Below, one piece after another: positions 12,950 to 24,730 of a DNA stretch of 64,000 nt; position 1 is the stretch's first letter; each line of letters begins with the position of its first letter. Position numbers and translations under genes: made by a program. Source of the DNA: Viscum album (Eukaryota; Streptophyta; Magnoliopsida; Santalales; Viscaceae); assembly GCA_963277665.1 (NCBI GenBank), contig OY728163.1:1902786644-1902850643 (forward strand), in the 5' to 3' direction. The notes under the pieces are model-generated. The model did not search any database, was not told the DNA's origin, and saw only the letters and a list, made by a program, of their open reading frames with translations.

Positions 12950-14960
12950 AAAATTTTCTTCATTATTAAATAAATGTATTTAGTAAATTAATCAATTAAG
13001 TCAAATGTGGACATTAGGATTTTCGGATTTTAGATTATGAATAATTAATTGTTATATTAATTATATGATATTGAGATTATTGATTTTAATTAATTAATTA
13101 TAGAATTATTTATTGTATTTTGATATTAACAATTTAATATTTAATTGGGGAATAAATTATAATACTATGAAATTTTGATTTTGGTTAATTAATTTTTTAA
13201 TTAATTATGGTGAGATAGTGGATGTGGAAATTGAATAATTAATTGATTAGATTATTATTTTTATATTGTTATTGTTGAATATGAATTAATAATTTTATAA
13301 ATAATTATTAGAGATCATTTTGATTTTTGAAATTATTATGATAGAATAATTAATTAGTAAATTAATTAGGGATATTGAATTGACAAAAATGGAACAATTA
13401 ATTGATAAATTAATAAGAGTTATTAAATTATTTAGGTGTGGGAATAATTAATATATTATTTAATTAATAGAATAATATTATTATTTAATTTTAAAATTAA
13501 ATAATTTGATTAAAGGTATTAATTAATTATATATTTAATTAAGGGGATTGATGTGGTAAATTAATTGTGAATTAAATTATAGGATTGAATTAAAAAATTT
13601 AATTTCGGAATTAATGATTCGAATTAACATGAAAAAATGGTTAATTAAATAATGTGTTTGAGCTAGATTAGTTATTTATGAAATTAACTAATGGTAGTTA
13701 CAGTAATTAATTATGGAATTAATTAGTGGAAATTATTTGGATTAATTAATTAGATAATTAAGTAATATATTTAATGTTATGATTTCTAAGTTTGATTAAT
13801 TAATTTTAAAATTAATTAATGGGTATTGTTGTTTTGAAATAATTGAATGTGTTTGATAAAATTATTTGGTGAATTAATTAATGGAGATTTTTTTGGAGGT
13901 GAAATTGAATGAATTTGAGTTATTATTTGGTAAATTATTTAATGTGTATCATTAGGATATTGAACTTATAAGATTGGATAATTAATTTGTTGAACTAATT
14001 AAGGGATAATGAGATTTTTATGTTGGAAAATTAATTATTGAATTAATTATTGAATTAATTATTGTATATTAAGATATATTATTTGAGATAATTAATTGTA
14101 TAATTATTTATGAGTTACTGAGATTGTGAATGAGACAATTAATTATAGAATTTATTATGGGATTTTATGTTCTGTAAATTGATTAATAAATGTATGAGTT
14201 AATTAATGGGATTGACCTACTTAATTAATTGGGTATCTAATTAAGGCAGTTAGTGTGGTAAACTATTTGTTGAATTAGTAATGAAATTTATTTGATTAGT
14301 TGATTGTTAAATTAACTAAAAGAATTTAAAATATTAATTATTTATCAAACAAAATTAATGTTAGTGTTGTAATTAGTTACTTTTTATTAAGAAATACATA
14401 TGAAATGGTTAATTAATTGTTGAATTGATTAACTGAAGATATGGGATTAATTAATTGGTGAATAATGTAATGTTAAAATTATAGTTAACTAATTGTTGAA
14501 TTAATTAAAAAGAATTTATATTATTAATAAATTGTCATATTAATTAATATACAAGGATAAATTAGTTTATAAATTAATTAATGGAAGCAGTGGTGGTTAA
14601 TTATTAAAAGATAATTAATTTTTTTAATTAGGGTTGATAAATGTGGTCTTATACATGAAGATATATGCCCATGATAATGATATAAATGCATGGTAAAATT
14701 GACTAATTAATTATGGAATTAATTTAGGGATTTGTATGATACAACATTAGATAATTAAATTGGGAATTAATTATGGGTTATTGATAGCATGACAGGAATA
14801 ATTAATTTCTGAATTTATTATGTGATATTGAGTTAGTGAGTTAGAATAATTAATTGGTGCATTAATTATTTGATATTTTTTTTGAAAAGATTAATTTTTT
14901 GTAAAATTAATTAATGGACTTGAATTAATTAATTTATGAATTAATTATGGGTTAATAAAT
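12950..14960 (+). repeat. AATTAATT-rich degenerate tandem array (right LTR)
   Basis: Right-LTR copy of the palindrome-rich array, colinear with about 7600-9560. A local triplication of TTGAATTAATTATTG near 14035-14065 shows continued small-scale slippage. Confidence 0.8.
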
Positions 14961-15290
14961 GGGGTTATAGACATTAAAATCTAGTCCAAATATGACATAC
15001 ATGGATAGTGGTTAAATGGGGGATAAACAGAATGATCTAATCCAAAGATAGAACTATCAGTATGATTGATAAATGGGGTTCTAGACATGATGATATACAA
15101 CAATGAAAAGTTTTCACAATTGAGAATTAGGAGGCTAGACATGCTGATCTACACTAATGATATATATTCATGTTGAGAATTGGGAGGCTATACGAGATGT
15201 TCTATGCCCATGATAGATATATAGATATATTCTGGTTTGTTAAGTGGAGTAAAAGACATTGCGTTCTACACAGAAAACATTGTAAATTAT
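14626..15290 (+). repeat. LTR minisatellite (right copy)
   Basis: Same series of CTAGACATGATGATCTAC-type units as in the left LTR, near 14640, 14960, 15010, 15070, 15130, 15180 and 15240. It is more degenerate than the left copy. Confidence 0.65.
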
Positions 15291-16065
15291 AAATGGATTC
15301 AATTGTCCGTAATAATGAATTTTATATGTAATGGATAATGTAATAACATATGTTAAAATAATTGTGAATTGAAAATTCGAAATGGTTTAGAATTTGGAAT
15401 GGTATGAAGTAGGTATTGATGTTCGGGTGTCCTCAGGAACCCAAGGATTTATGTGTTTAAAAAGAGGATAATTGAATAAATGTAAATTTTTTACTTTATC
15501 ACTTGAATTTTATTCTTTATAAAACTTAATATAATATTATTTATTGGATATTGTTTTAGACACCATTTTTGGTGGCCTACTGAGTTTTACACACACCCTA
15601 CTCAGGCTACTTGATCAGTCCCCAAATAGATTACTTGTTTGCATGAAAGGATAAGGGGAAATGTCCTTTCTTAGAGGGATGACTGGGATGGAGCATGTTT
15701 ATAGAACTAGATGTGGTTTGAGACCTTCTTGAGTAATGTCAGTGTGTTTATTTATAGTTTCATTTGAGCTTTTTCATGAGAATCATACTGACATATTTAT
15801 TGTATAGTTTTGACATTGTATTTTTAGTTTTGTTCATCTTGTGATGTTGGTTCTGCCTATGGTTATTTATATGATTCTATTTTTTATATTTATTTCCTCT
15901 TTTTTATTACTCTAATAAATGAAAATAAGAGGGTATAGTCTCCCCATGATCAATAATATACCCACAATAAATTTCAGAACCCTCTGACGTATTGGGAGGC
16001 ACACTAGAGGACTTTTCGTGAACTGACTCAGCAAACTGGTGTGTAGAACCCCCAAGGATGTTACA

Positions 16066-16070
16066 ACTAT
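16066..16070. other. Right target-site duplication of element I (ACTAT)
   Basis: Five bases after the TTACA end of the right LTR, matching ATTAT at the left end at four of five positions. Confidence 0.6.
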
Positions 16071-17569
16071 GCCAAAAACCACAACATCAATAACAACACT
16101 TTCCCAATATATTCCACTCAATTACACATTGAATACATCAATCTACAACCAAAAAATGTAAAATCATAACCCCATTATCAACCAAAAAACAATCCATACC
16201 ATGAATAATATATCCATAACAAGAATAAAAATAATCAATTAAAAAAATTACAATAATTTACTATAACTATATAATCCTCACCACATATTCAACAATTAAT
16301 GAATAATAAGAATCAATATTAATTCTACATTTCAATATCTTCTCTTTTAATTATGATATTTATTTTACATTACATATTATGAATATGAAAAATCATGTCA
16401 ATATTAATAATAATTTCATCCCAAATATATTCTTATTAGGAAACCCAAGAAATAATACTTAAGAAAAACATGGAACACGTATATAGAACGTGTGATTCAT
16501 GTTTTCCATTCAGTTTCCTTGAACCATTTTTTTAGATACATTATTATAATTATTATTAATTACTCATTTAAAATTAAATAATAATAAATCCTTATCCAAA
16601 ACATAATTAAGATAAGAGATAATTATAAAATAAAAACTCAAATGAATAATAAAAATAAAAAAAAATGAGAAGAGGAAAAATGAACAAACACGAGTAAATG
16701 AGAAACCTTCAATATCCTTTGATTCATCATCCACTATAAAATAATTGTCCAAAAAAATAAAGAGTAAACCAAAAACTCTGGCCTACCCTTATAAATAATA
16801 AGAAAAAGGGATAGAATAAATAAATTTGCTATAGGGTGTTATCATTAATCAGGACATATGGATAACACAAAGTTAAGAATTCAGATCTACCCAAGGTAAA
16901 AAAAGAGAAAAAATCTATGCCTATGGAGCCTTGAGTTTAAATTTAATATGATAAGAAATATAAATTATATTTGTGGTTCCTAAATTTTTTATTTAAAATA
17001 AGATATCACTACAATCATGATATGAAATCCATTATCACACTATAATAGTAGTTGGTCAGCCAATCCTTAATAAATCATGGCATGATTCCCTTGAATCTTG
17101 GTGGATCAAAAACTAATAAATTTTATATGAAAAAATAACAACTTTATGAAACAATTAACTACCTTGGTTTTAGTTATTTACTCTTTTTATTAAGTACTTT
17201 TATGTTATGAAGATGTTGGGGAAGTTTTTAGGATGCTTCATAAGTTTTTATAAGGTTTAAGATAGTTTTTGATTAGTATATCATTGGTTCAAAATTATTA
17301 GAAATAATGCATGGTTCCTACATTTATATATAAAATGGATTATGGGTCTCTATATAGGATCATGGTTTTTTCTTTGTTTGGGTAAAACATTCATCCAAAT
17401 TATATAGAACATGATGATTTGGTTCAATCAAATTCACATGATTGGTGTATAGTTTACCAACCTATATGGTCAAACATAGAAGATTTATGTCATATACAAT
17501 AACACCTTCATGGTTGGAACATGATTTTTAATACCCAAGAATCTATTATATCATATTAACATTCCATAA
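16071..17569. other. A+T-rich stretch, no recognisable gene
   Basis: No coding signature is seen. The first few hundred bases are A- and C-rich, like the sequence left of element I at 6660-6868. That fits one interrupted target, possibly the LTR of relic 0. The later part may be the beginning of the element II 5' LTR, but I could not align it to the 3' copy. Confidence 0.4.
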
Positions 17570-18607
17570 AAAAATAACGAAACCTTATAAAAAATTATTT
17601 CATCATAATATTACAAAATATTATAATACAATAAAAAACTATGAAATTACATTTATAATAAAATGTTAATCATTTTCCATAAAATATTTTAGTAATTAGA
17701 TAATTACTATTTAGTAATATATACAAATCAGTGAATAATATTTTAATTTCCTTTTAGAATCTAGGAAAAAAATGAAAATATATTTTGAATATAATTTTCC
17801 AAATGCATAATTTTGAAATACACCAATTTGTTATTTAATAATTACATTGCACATATATGGAATTATATTTTCCAAAAAATGAATTAAAATTTTCAATCCG
17901 CGCTTCACAATTTTACAATAATTAATTTTTCATAATTTTCTAAGACTATTATTATTTGTAATATGTAAAATATGAAATTAATATATGGTGAGTATTTTTA
18001 AATTTTAATGACTTGAACATGTTGTATGAAGTAACATAAATCCTTATGGGGAAAATGGGGTTATTTTTTAAACATAATTTATTTTAAAGAAATGAAATTT
18101 ATTTTTCAAACTTATAAAGAATCATTAAAATCCAAATGTATATTTATATATATTAACAATATTTTCTTGTGAATAAGAATATTATCCTCAACCAAAATAA
18201 TCTATTTTAAATGATTTTAATTCTTAAACATTGAAAATATAAAAAATAGAGTATACATGGAAAATATGATGAGTTAAAACTATAATAATTCCTTTGGTTT
18301 TGGTTTTTTATAAACATAAACACCAAGGTTTATGTTTTAAAATAAATAAATAAATCTTTTTTATTAAATATGAATATCCACCAATCCTCACATTACTCTT
18401 AACTATAAAATTAGTGAGAATTTTTCTTCTCTAATTTTCTCTCTCATTACGCAAGGATTTTATATTTTTCTGAGATTCTCTAATCATGCATTAGTAAGAT
18501 ACATTTCAATGTAATGGTTTCCAACCCCCCTTACTTTTCAATGGAAATCCTTTTCTAATAGTATATTTTGAAATTATTTTTTATATACATTTATGCTGGA
18601 AATTACA
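17570..18607 (+). repeat. Element II 5' LTR remnant
   Basis: Matches 37451-38290. Paired landmarks include ATATGGAATTAT with a following GAATTAAAATT, and GAATAATATTATCC-like next to TTTTAATTCTTAAACATT. The left edge is unresolved. The right edge is placed at AAATTACA because a TGGTAT primer-site-like sequence follows directly. Confidence 0.6.
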
Positions 18608-18619
18608 TGGTATTATCAT
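18608..18619 (+). other. Candidate primer-binding site of element II
   Basis: TGGTATTATCAT follows the ACA end of the LTR remnant and keeps the first six bases of the tRNA-Met-type site TGGTATCAGAGC. The rest has decayed. Confidence 0.35.
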
Positions 18620-21298
18620 TAGTTAGTAATATATTTAATGAAATATAATTTATTCCCCCTCATTACAGCCTCTACCTAAGATGTTATTATGCCATGTGAG
18701 GGTCCCTGAAGTCTTCTTAACATTTTTTTTGTAATTGACACCAATTAATTTTCACTTACATGTGAAATTTTATTATACATCATTTCCTTATCATATTATA
18801 ATTGAGGATCAATATTTTCCCTCATTATACTGCATTCACAATCTTTTTTAGTGATTAAACATTAGGGAACCTCAAAAAACAAATCTAAATATAGGAAAAC
18901 ATCATAAATGTTTGTTAAAGTAAAATAGTGTGGAGTTTCCAAGAATCAAAATCCTTAACTAGAAACTATAAGTGACTATATGATCTTTCTTAGATGAACC
19001 TATAAGTAGTAACCATGAAAAAATGGATTGATAGGAATGACCACAATGTTCATATGATGAAAAAATGGGTATTTTCCACTTATTTGTTACTCTTATATAA
19101 TTTTCTTTAGATGATTCACAAGATCTTTAAGAACTATATTATCGGTTTTTAAAATATTGTGATATTGTTAAAAATAAGAGATTATGTGTTTCACCAGATC
19201 CAAATGTTTTGATCTATTGGGGATTTTTCTATTATTGCATTAGTATCCTACAATTGAAAACTATTGAACTCAATGGCTATTAATTATTAATATCCTTACA
19301 CTGTGAAAGTAACCTTAATTATTTCCTTGTTATCATTCAATTGAGAAGGGAAAATTCCATTACATTGTGATTATCAAATAGTTTCTAAGTTGAATATGGG
19401 ATATTCAGCAAGTTATCCATATAGTTTTATTGAATAGGAAAATCTTGATAGTATATATATCCATTATTTCTATATCTGAAAATATTGATTCGTTATCCAT
19501 AACTGTATATGATACTCTATTGATAATATTGTTTTATATATTATTTACTTATTCTATTCCTATGATGGATTCATTGGGATTATTATATGATGAGTGTGAC
19601 CTATAAATATATATCCCATTAATACATTAGTTGGTCTCATGTGAAAAACTATATGGTAATTTGGTGTAAACCTTACATGTTTACATAGAATTTTTGGAAT
19701 TGATACCATGACTATTTGTTTATTTTTACTAACATTACCCATTCATTAACATTTAAATCAGTTAGTCTTATATATGAATGTATTTATTATTATGAAAACA
19801 ATTTATATATTATTTTAACTGCTCAAATTGTTGTTGAATTTATTTATTCCTGTCATATTATTGATTCCATGATTATGTATGTTTGCTTCTACTATATGGT
19901 TCCCCTTAAAAAGCATCTTAGTTCCCCCATTTATATTGATTCTCATTTTATTAAGAAACCAATATGAGCAGTACATTTTATTTATGGATTTAAAAATAGG
20001 AGTAACAAATTATCATTTATTCAGTAGATGAATCTTAGTTTTTAGTGTAATATAATGTTCATTTATATATCTGGATTCCATACAATATTATATTGATGGA
20101 TTGTGTGTCTTTGGATATATGTTTTTGTACAATTTTATTAAAATAACCACTTGATTCAGGTTATTTTTGTTAGGGTGTTACATTTTGTATGAAATGTGTT
20201 TTCATAGAGAAAATTTGCAATATATTTAGATGAATATTTTTAGGTTGCACAAAAATTATGTTAAACCAATATGATCTTCTATAAATATTTATATATTATA
20301 TTAAAATAAATTTTAATAGATTTATATGAATTATATACTATGATTTATTCTTCATAGATTTACTCATGAAATAATTATGTATATCCCATTATCTAGTAAT
20401 AAATCCTAATTGAAGGATCATAAATTTTGTCAAAATAAGTAATGAAGGAATAAATTTCCTTCCAGAGAAGGTCAATGAGGCTGGTGTTGGATTGAGTGAA
20501 GCTAAAACTATATTTGGGTAATTAAAACATGTCATAACCAATAACCATGATTATGTAAAACACCATGTGGCTCCACAACATGGTGTAATGATGTTGGATC
20601 TCTTTATGTAGTAGAAACCTCCATTCATAGTTGGAAACAAGAATTCATTTAGAGATCAATAACGGATCCAATCACAGGAGAAGGTATTCCAATCATTATG
20701 ATATTGTGATATAGGGAATTTTATCATAGTAGTTTATCACTTAAAGGGATATATCGGCCAATGGAGGTAATTTATTCAAAATAATAAGAACAAATAATTG
20801 GAAAATAATATATAACTAAATTATATAATCATTAAATTATATGAAATTTATTTCCATTATTTTAAATGGAATTACTTGGAATGTCAATTCCTGGATATAA
20901 TAAAAAATAAGATAAATATTTTTTGTGTGTGTGAGTTTAAGTTTTCAATGTTTTTAAGAATATCATGTGGACTATATATGTAATCTAGAAAAAAATTGAT
21001 CACATTATTAATGGGTTTAATTAATTCCTATATAGTTCATTACCCTATCAAAAAAATTATTCATATAGGTATTTTTTGATAAGATCCATCATGGTCGAGA
21101 TGAAATTAATTAATATTATTAACTTAAAATGGAGGAAAGAGAATAAGAGTATAAATAACTTCCATGTAGAGATAAATTTAGTGATAGAAGAGAATATAAG
21201 TATATAAATATTGGAATTCAATAACTGTGGGAAGAAAAACAACAAAAATAACGTGATGGAAATAATATTTTTCTGTATGTTTAGAGATAAAGGACATC
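18620..21298 (+). other. Expected gag zone of element II, nothing readable
   Basis: Position between the II primer site and the II pol relic (after removing element III) predicts gag. I could not read a zinc knuckle or capsid motif with any confidence. Open frames at 19560-19967 and 21057-21245 are short and A+T-driven. Confidence 0.4.
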
Positions 21299-21303
21299 AA
21301 ACT
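21299..21303. other. Left target-site duplication of element III (AAACT)
   Basis: AAACT precedes the TGTGAAGACCCG start of the LTR. The identical AAACT follows the other LTR at 32401-32405. Confidence 0.9.
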
Positions 21304-21602
21304 TGTGAAGACCCGGAATTTCCATGTAATTTTTTTCTTTAAATGGGAATTTTAAGAGTTCGAGAAAATTAACAGCATGTGATTCTGAGTCCTAGAGTGC
21401 CCGGAATGAATTTTTAAACATTTTTTGAGGTACGTTTAGTAAAAGTTTGAGCGGGTTTTTCTATCATTTGAACCAGTGATCAGAATGGAAATCTGAGGGT
21501 ACTGTTGAACTTGTAGCACCGGTATTCGCTTAAGGAGACCTTTAAATCGACCATAGTAGGTCGAGGGTGGAAGTTAGTTCTTCTCTTATTTGGGAAAGAA
21601 TA

Positions 21603-21640
21603 AAAATAAAATAAAATGTTGTAACATTTTATTTTATTTT
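21603..21640 (+). repeat. Perfect 18-bp inverted repeat in LTR
   Basis: Arms of 18 bp read AAAATAAAATAAAATGTT and its exact reverse complement, around a 2-base loop. The 3' LTR has a version with an insertion in the right arm (29587-29632). Element VIII has an 18-bp perfect version with a different tip (60043-60081). The role is unknown; an RNA stem or a protein target are both possible. Confidence 0.9.
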
Positions 21641-21777
21641 ATTTTGAAACTCCCATGTGGATGTTTCACATGTGGGGATCACCTAAACTAAACCACCTTT
21701 GAGAGGTTGTGGTGGTGGGGACCACCCGAGTATAATCCCCCTTGAACTCCCCTCTAATGGTAGAAACCCTAAAACAT

Positions 21778-21787
21778 TATATTAAAA
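21778..21787 (+). promoter_or_regulatory. Candidate LTR TATA box
   Basis: TATATTAAAA is followed by a G-run and a pyrimidine-rich stretch (CTCTTCAACTCTTCC). This resembles plant LTR promoters with the cap site about 30 bp downstream. The 3' LTR copy near 29768 has decayed. Confidence 0.4.
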
Positions 21788-23300
21788 GGGGGGAGTCTCT
21801 TCAACTCTTCCAGCATTTATTATGCCAACATAATTAATTAATTAAGCATTTTTGAATTTATTCCGAATAACTAAATAAACAACATAATCTATTATGTTGG
21901 CTACTTCGCATTTTTGGTGGAATTTGGAGGAAGCACCCTTGGGAGAAAGCTCTCCAATGAAGAACGCCAACAAATAATTCCCACTTTGACTCCGAATTCT
22001 TCTACATGACATTCACTGATGAGGAACGTCTTCAATGTCAATGAATCGATGATCGAGGAAAGGCCAAAATCACCAACGTCCGTCTATTCCCAACGACATC
22101 ATCATCTTCCCTACAAACAATCTTCAACGAATCAATCGAACGAAGTAGGGAGGGTGTTTAAATTATTTTTCCTTTCCCCGTTCATGATATTATTGTTCTT
22201 GTTGAGTTGTATGCTACCAATCTAATGTGGAGGGTGCGGTCCAAAAAAAACATGACCTGACACGTCCTCTGTTCTTCTAAAATGGTGTATCCTTCACGAT
22301 GAAAGAAGGTGACTTTGGTGACGGTGACCAGTGTCGGAGGATTTCACCGGTGTAAATCAAGAGCTGTCGATAAAGGAACGATGCCCCGGCTCTGCATGGC
22401 CTCCACGCCTCACATCGCTCTGCCACATGCGGCCATCGCTGCCCAACGGCGTCACCGCACTTCCCCGCGGTCTCGTTGCGCCACCCCGACCGAGGCACCT
22501 CACATCACCCGCGTCCTCACCGCACCTCCCCGTAGCCTTGACACGCCACCCCAGGTGAGCCACCCCACGACACCCATGACCTCCACTCTCCCGACTGAGA
22601 TTCCCCACTTCCTCTGCCCTCCCACCTGATCCCCCCCACGGCCTCCACCCTCCCAGCTGAGCCACTCCGGCCGAGCCGCCCCATGGCCTCGCACCCTGGC
22701 AGAACCCCCCATGGCCAAGCCACCCTGCACCCTCATGGCACCCCCACGGCCGACCTGCCCTGTGCCCCCGCGGCACCCCCATGGCCTAGCTGCCCTCGCA
22801 GCCTGCCGGGACAGGCCCATTAGGCTGGACCTAGTGGGTCGGGTCAGGTCGAACCGAACAGGGTTGACCCAGGCCGGGCTGGTCTGACCGAGTCGGACCG
22901 TACCCGGACTAGATACGACCCTATACTTTACTTGGGCCCTAACTTTGGCACCAGATTTCCACTTGACGAACCATCAGCATCGCCGAAAACCTAGGAGTGA
23001 GATGGTACCTTTGGTATACCCCACTATAGTTTTGGATAAATTTGGGTAACAGTCAGGTTGGATCGAGCACGAATCCAATCGGGCCCTCAGGACAAAAAAG
23101 CTAATAACTCACAGACCGGGCGTCCTAATGATGCATCATCTATTGCGTTGAGACCCCTATGAGGTGACGGTACTTTGAGATACTTCTTTATGGGACTTCT
23201 GGGATATTGTATTATCAACCAGTTTCTTGTGAAGCAGATCTTCCTGGGGATGAGCGATCATAGTGTGGGAACCCAGTAGATGGGTGTGACGTGAAGAATG

Positions 23301-23580
23301 TAGAGTGATCCTATGTGGCTCAGCACGTAGAGCGATCCTGTGTGGTTTATCACCGATCGATCCTATGTGGGTTAACACCTTGACTGATCCTATGTGGGTC
23401 AGCACGTGGAGTGATCTTGTGTGCGTCAACACCTAGTGATCTTGTGTGGGTCAACACCATGTGATCCTGTGTGAGTCAGCACTTAGCGATCCTGTGAGGG
23501 TCAGCACCTTGCGATCATGTGTGGATCAGTACTAAGAAATCCTCTGTGGGTCAACACCTGGAGATCCTATGTGGGTCTTC
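23301..23580 (+). repeat. Tandem array, about 26-bp unit GATCCTGTGTGGGTCAGCAC
   Basis: About ten to eleven degenerate head-to-tail units with a conserved GATC..GTGTGGGTCA.CAC core and a short variable link such as CTTAGC. The array recurs at 31251-31530 and, in reverse orientation, at 57759-57985 in element VIII, so it is an old part of this LTR family. Confidence 0.9.
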
Positions 23581-24453
23581 CTCTTAATAGAGTAATATTA
23601 TTCAGTAGTTTCATTTAATCATCTCTACGACTATACTTAAGATATACCTGGAATGAGATGAGTTTGTACCTGTGTGATATTTTCGTTCGTGGTAATATCT
23701 TGGTGGTATTTTTCTATGTGGCGTACCTATGTGGTACCTACCATTATGGTTTTACTTCCTTTGTGGAACAGTTGAGCTTTGTGTTTTTGGGTTGGACCCT
23801 ATGCTTCCTAATGATTGAGATGGGTATACTTGATAACTTAGGTATATTTATGGGCATATAACTAAGTAGGGATGGCAGTTGACTTCATGCTTTGATATTT
23901 ATCCTTTGTGGATTTTGTAATACCTTGAGGGTCTCGGGGTCCCTAATGAGTATCGTTATACTCACCCCTTCACGGGATCTAGCTGAACCTTGTTGTGTTT
24001 GTTGCAAATGATGGACAACGTTGATCAAGGCTGAGAATACCAGGACTGGACGACGCCCGGTGGTGGACCATACGATGTGACGGTACGTAGAGGAGTCAGA
24101 CGGAAGTGGAGTGTTAAGGAGGCGATCTATACCTACCCTTTAGGTAGGAGCCTCTGAGGACAACCCAGTAGTGTTTTTCCTTTTTCTTTCAGTTGTATTT
24201 CAATTGTACTAGTATCTTTACAATTGGGCTTGTATTTTAGGCCCCTTTTACTTTCTGCACTCTTTTTGATATATAGTTTACTCATGTTCGTATCTTGCTA
24301 TGTTATTGGTTGAGTGTGTTCATAAGATATAATGGATATGCCTTCCCAGTTATAGTTAATATGCCTTTCGGTGCTAGTTGTTGGCTCCTAGCCTATGGAA
24401 GGTGGGCTTGGGGTAGTCACAGCACGGGCTCCGGGGGACGGGTTGTGAAAAAT

Positions 24454-24465
24454 TGGTATAAAAGG
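24454..24465 (+). other. Primer-binding site of element III
   Basis: TGGTATAAAAGG starts three bases after the LTR end and is followed by a GAGGTTCTACCGTAGAACA tract. The ancestral form is the initiator tRNA-Met site TGGTATCAGAGC. Reverse transcription would start here. Confidence 0.85.
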
Positions 24466-24730
24466 GAGGTTCTACCGTAGAACATAGGACTCTGATCTCT
24501 CTTTTTAATGTCGATAGTGTTATGTGTAGTGAGTGTGGTTATCTGTTTAGGGAATCCAGTGTTGGTGTGGTAGCTGCCGTATCCATACACCAAGACCCTG
24601 ACTTCTGATTTCCGACTCAATGCCTGAAAACACTGATTGCATGTGTGTTTTGAAGATTTATTTTGTGTTCTCTTTGAGTCAGACCACCATGTATAACTTT
24701 TTTACAGTGGCGCACCTATTTCTTTTCCGG

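Larger units (their letters stand above)
6874..16065 (+). mobile_element. Element I: LARD-like non-autonomous LTR retrotransposon
   Basis: Two long direct repeats (6874-10677 and 12201-16065) both begin TGTAAGAT and end ATGTTACA. They flank a 1.5-kb interior with no gag or pol. A degenerate tRNA-Met-type primer site follows the left LTR by three bases, which sets the + orientation. A 5-bp near-match duplication (ATTAT and ACTAT) brackets the whole. Large LTRs around a short non-coding core are the hallmark of LARD elements, which borrow proteins from autonomous relatives. The LTR tail shares a TACTGAGT...TACTCAC motif with the gypsy elements III and VIII, which suggests a gypsy partner. The two LTRs differ by many substitutions but only 61 bp in length, so the insertion is old. 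Confidence 0.82.
12201..16065 (+). repeat. Element I 3' LTR (3865 bp)
   Basis: Starts TGTAAGATGT and ends GGATGTTACA. It is colinear with the left LTR, including the AATTAATT array and the minisatellite. It is followed by ACTAT, the partner of ATTAT on the left. Confidence 0.85.
21304..24450 (+). repeat. Element III 5' LTR (3147 bp)
   Basis: Starts TGTGAAGACCCG; ends GGTTGTGAAA, where the ancestral end was probably GTCGTGACA. Parts in order: hairpin (21603-21640), TATA candidate (21778), a G+C-rich block (about 22300-22860) rich in CCACC and GGCC, a 26-bp tandem array (23301-23580), and a TGAGTATCGTTATACTCACC motif (23947-23966). The open frames of 60-140 codons in the G+C-rich block overlap on both strands and are by-products of composition. 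Confidence 0.93.

Noticed and set aside
22309..22820. Open frames of 68-141 codons on both strands
   Set aside because: Same reason: the G+C-rich part of the element III LTR. The equivalent block at 30300-30940 in the other LTR has different frames.
23301..23580. CRISPR-like direct repeats
   Set aside because: Units are head-to-tail with almost no spacer, lie inside a eukaryotic LTR and recur in each LTR copy.
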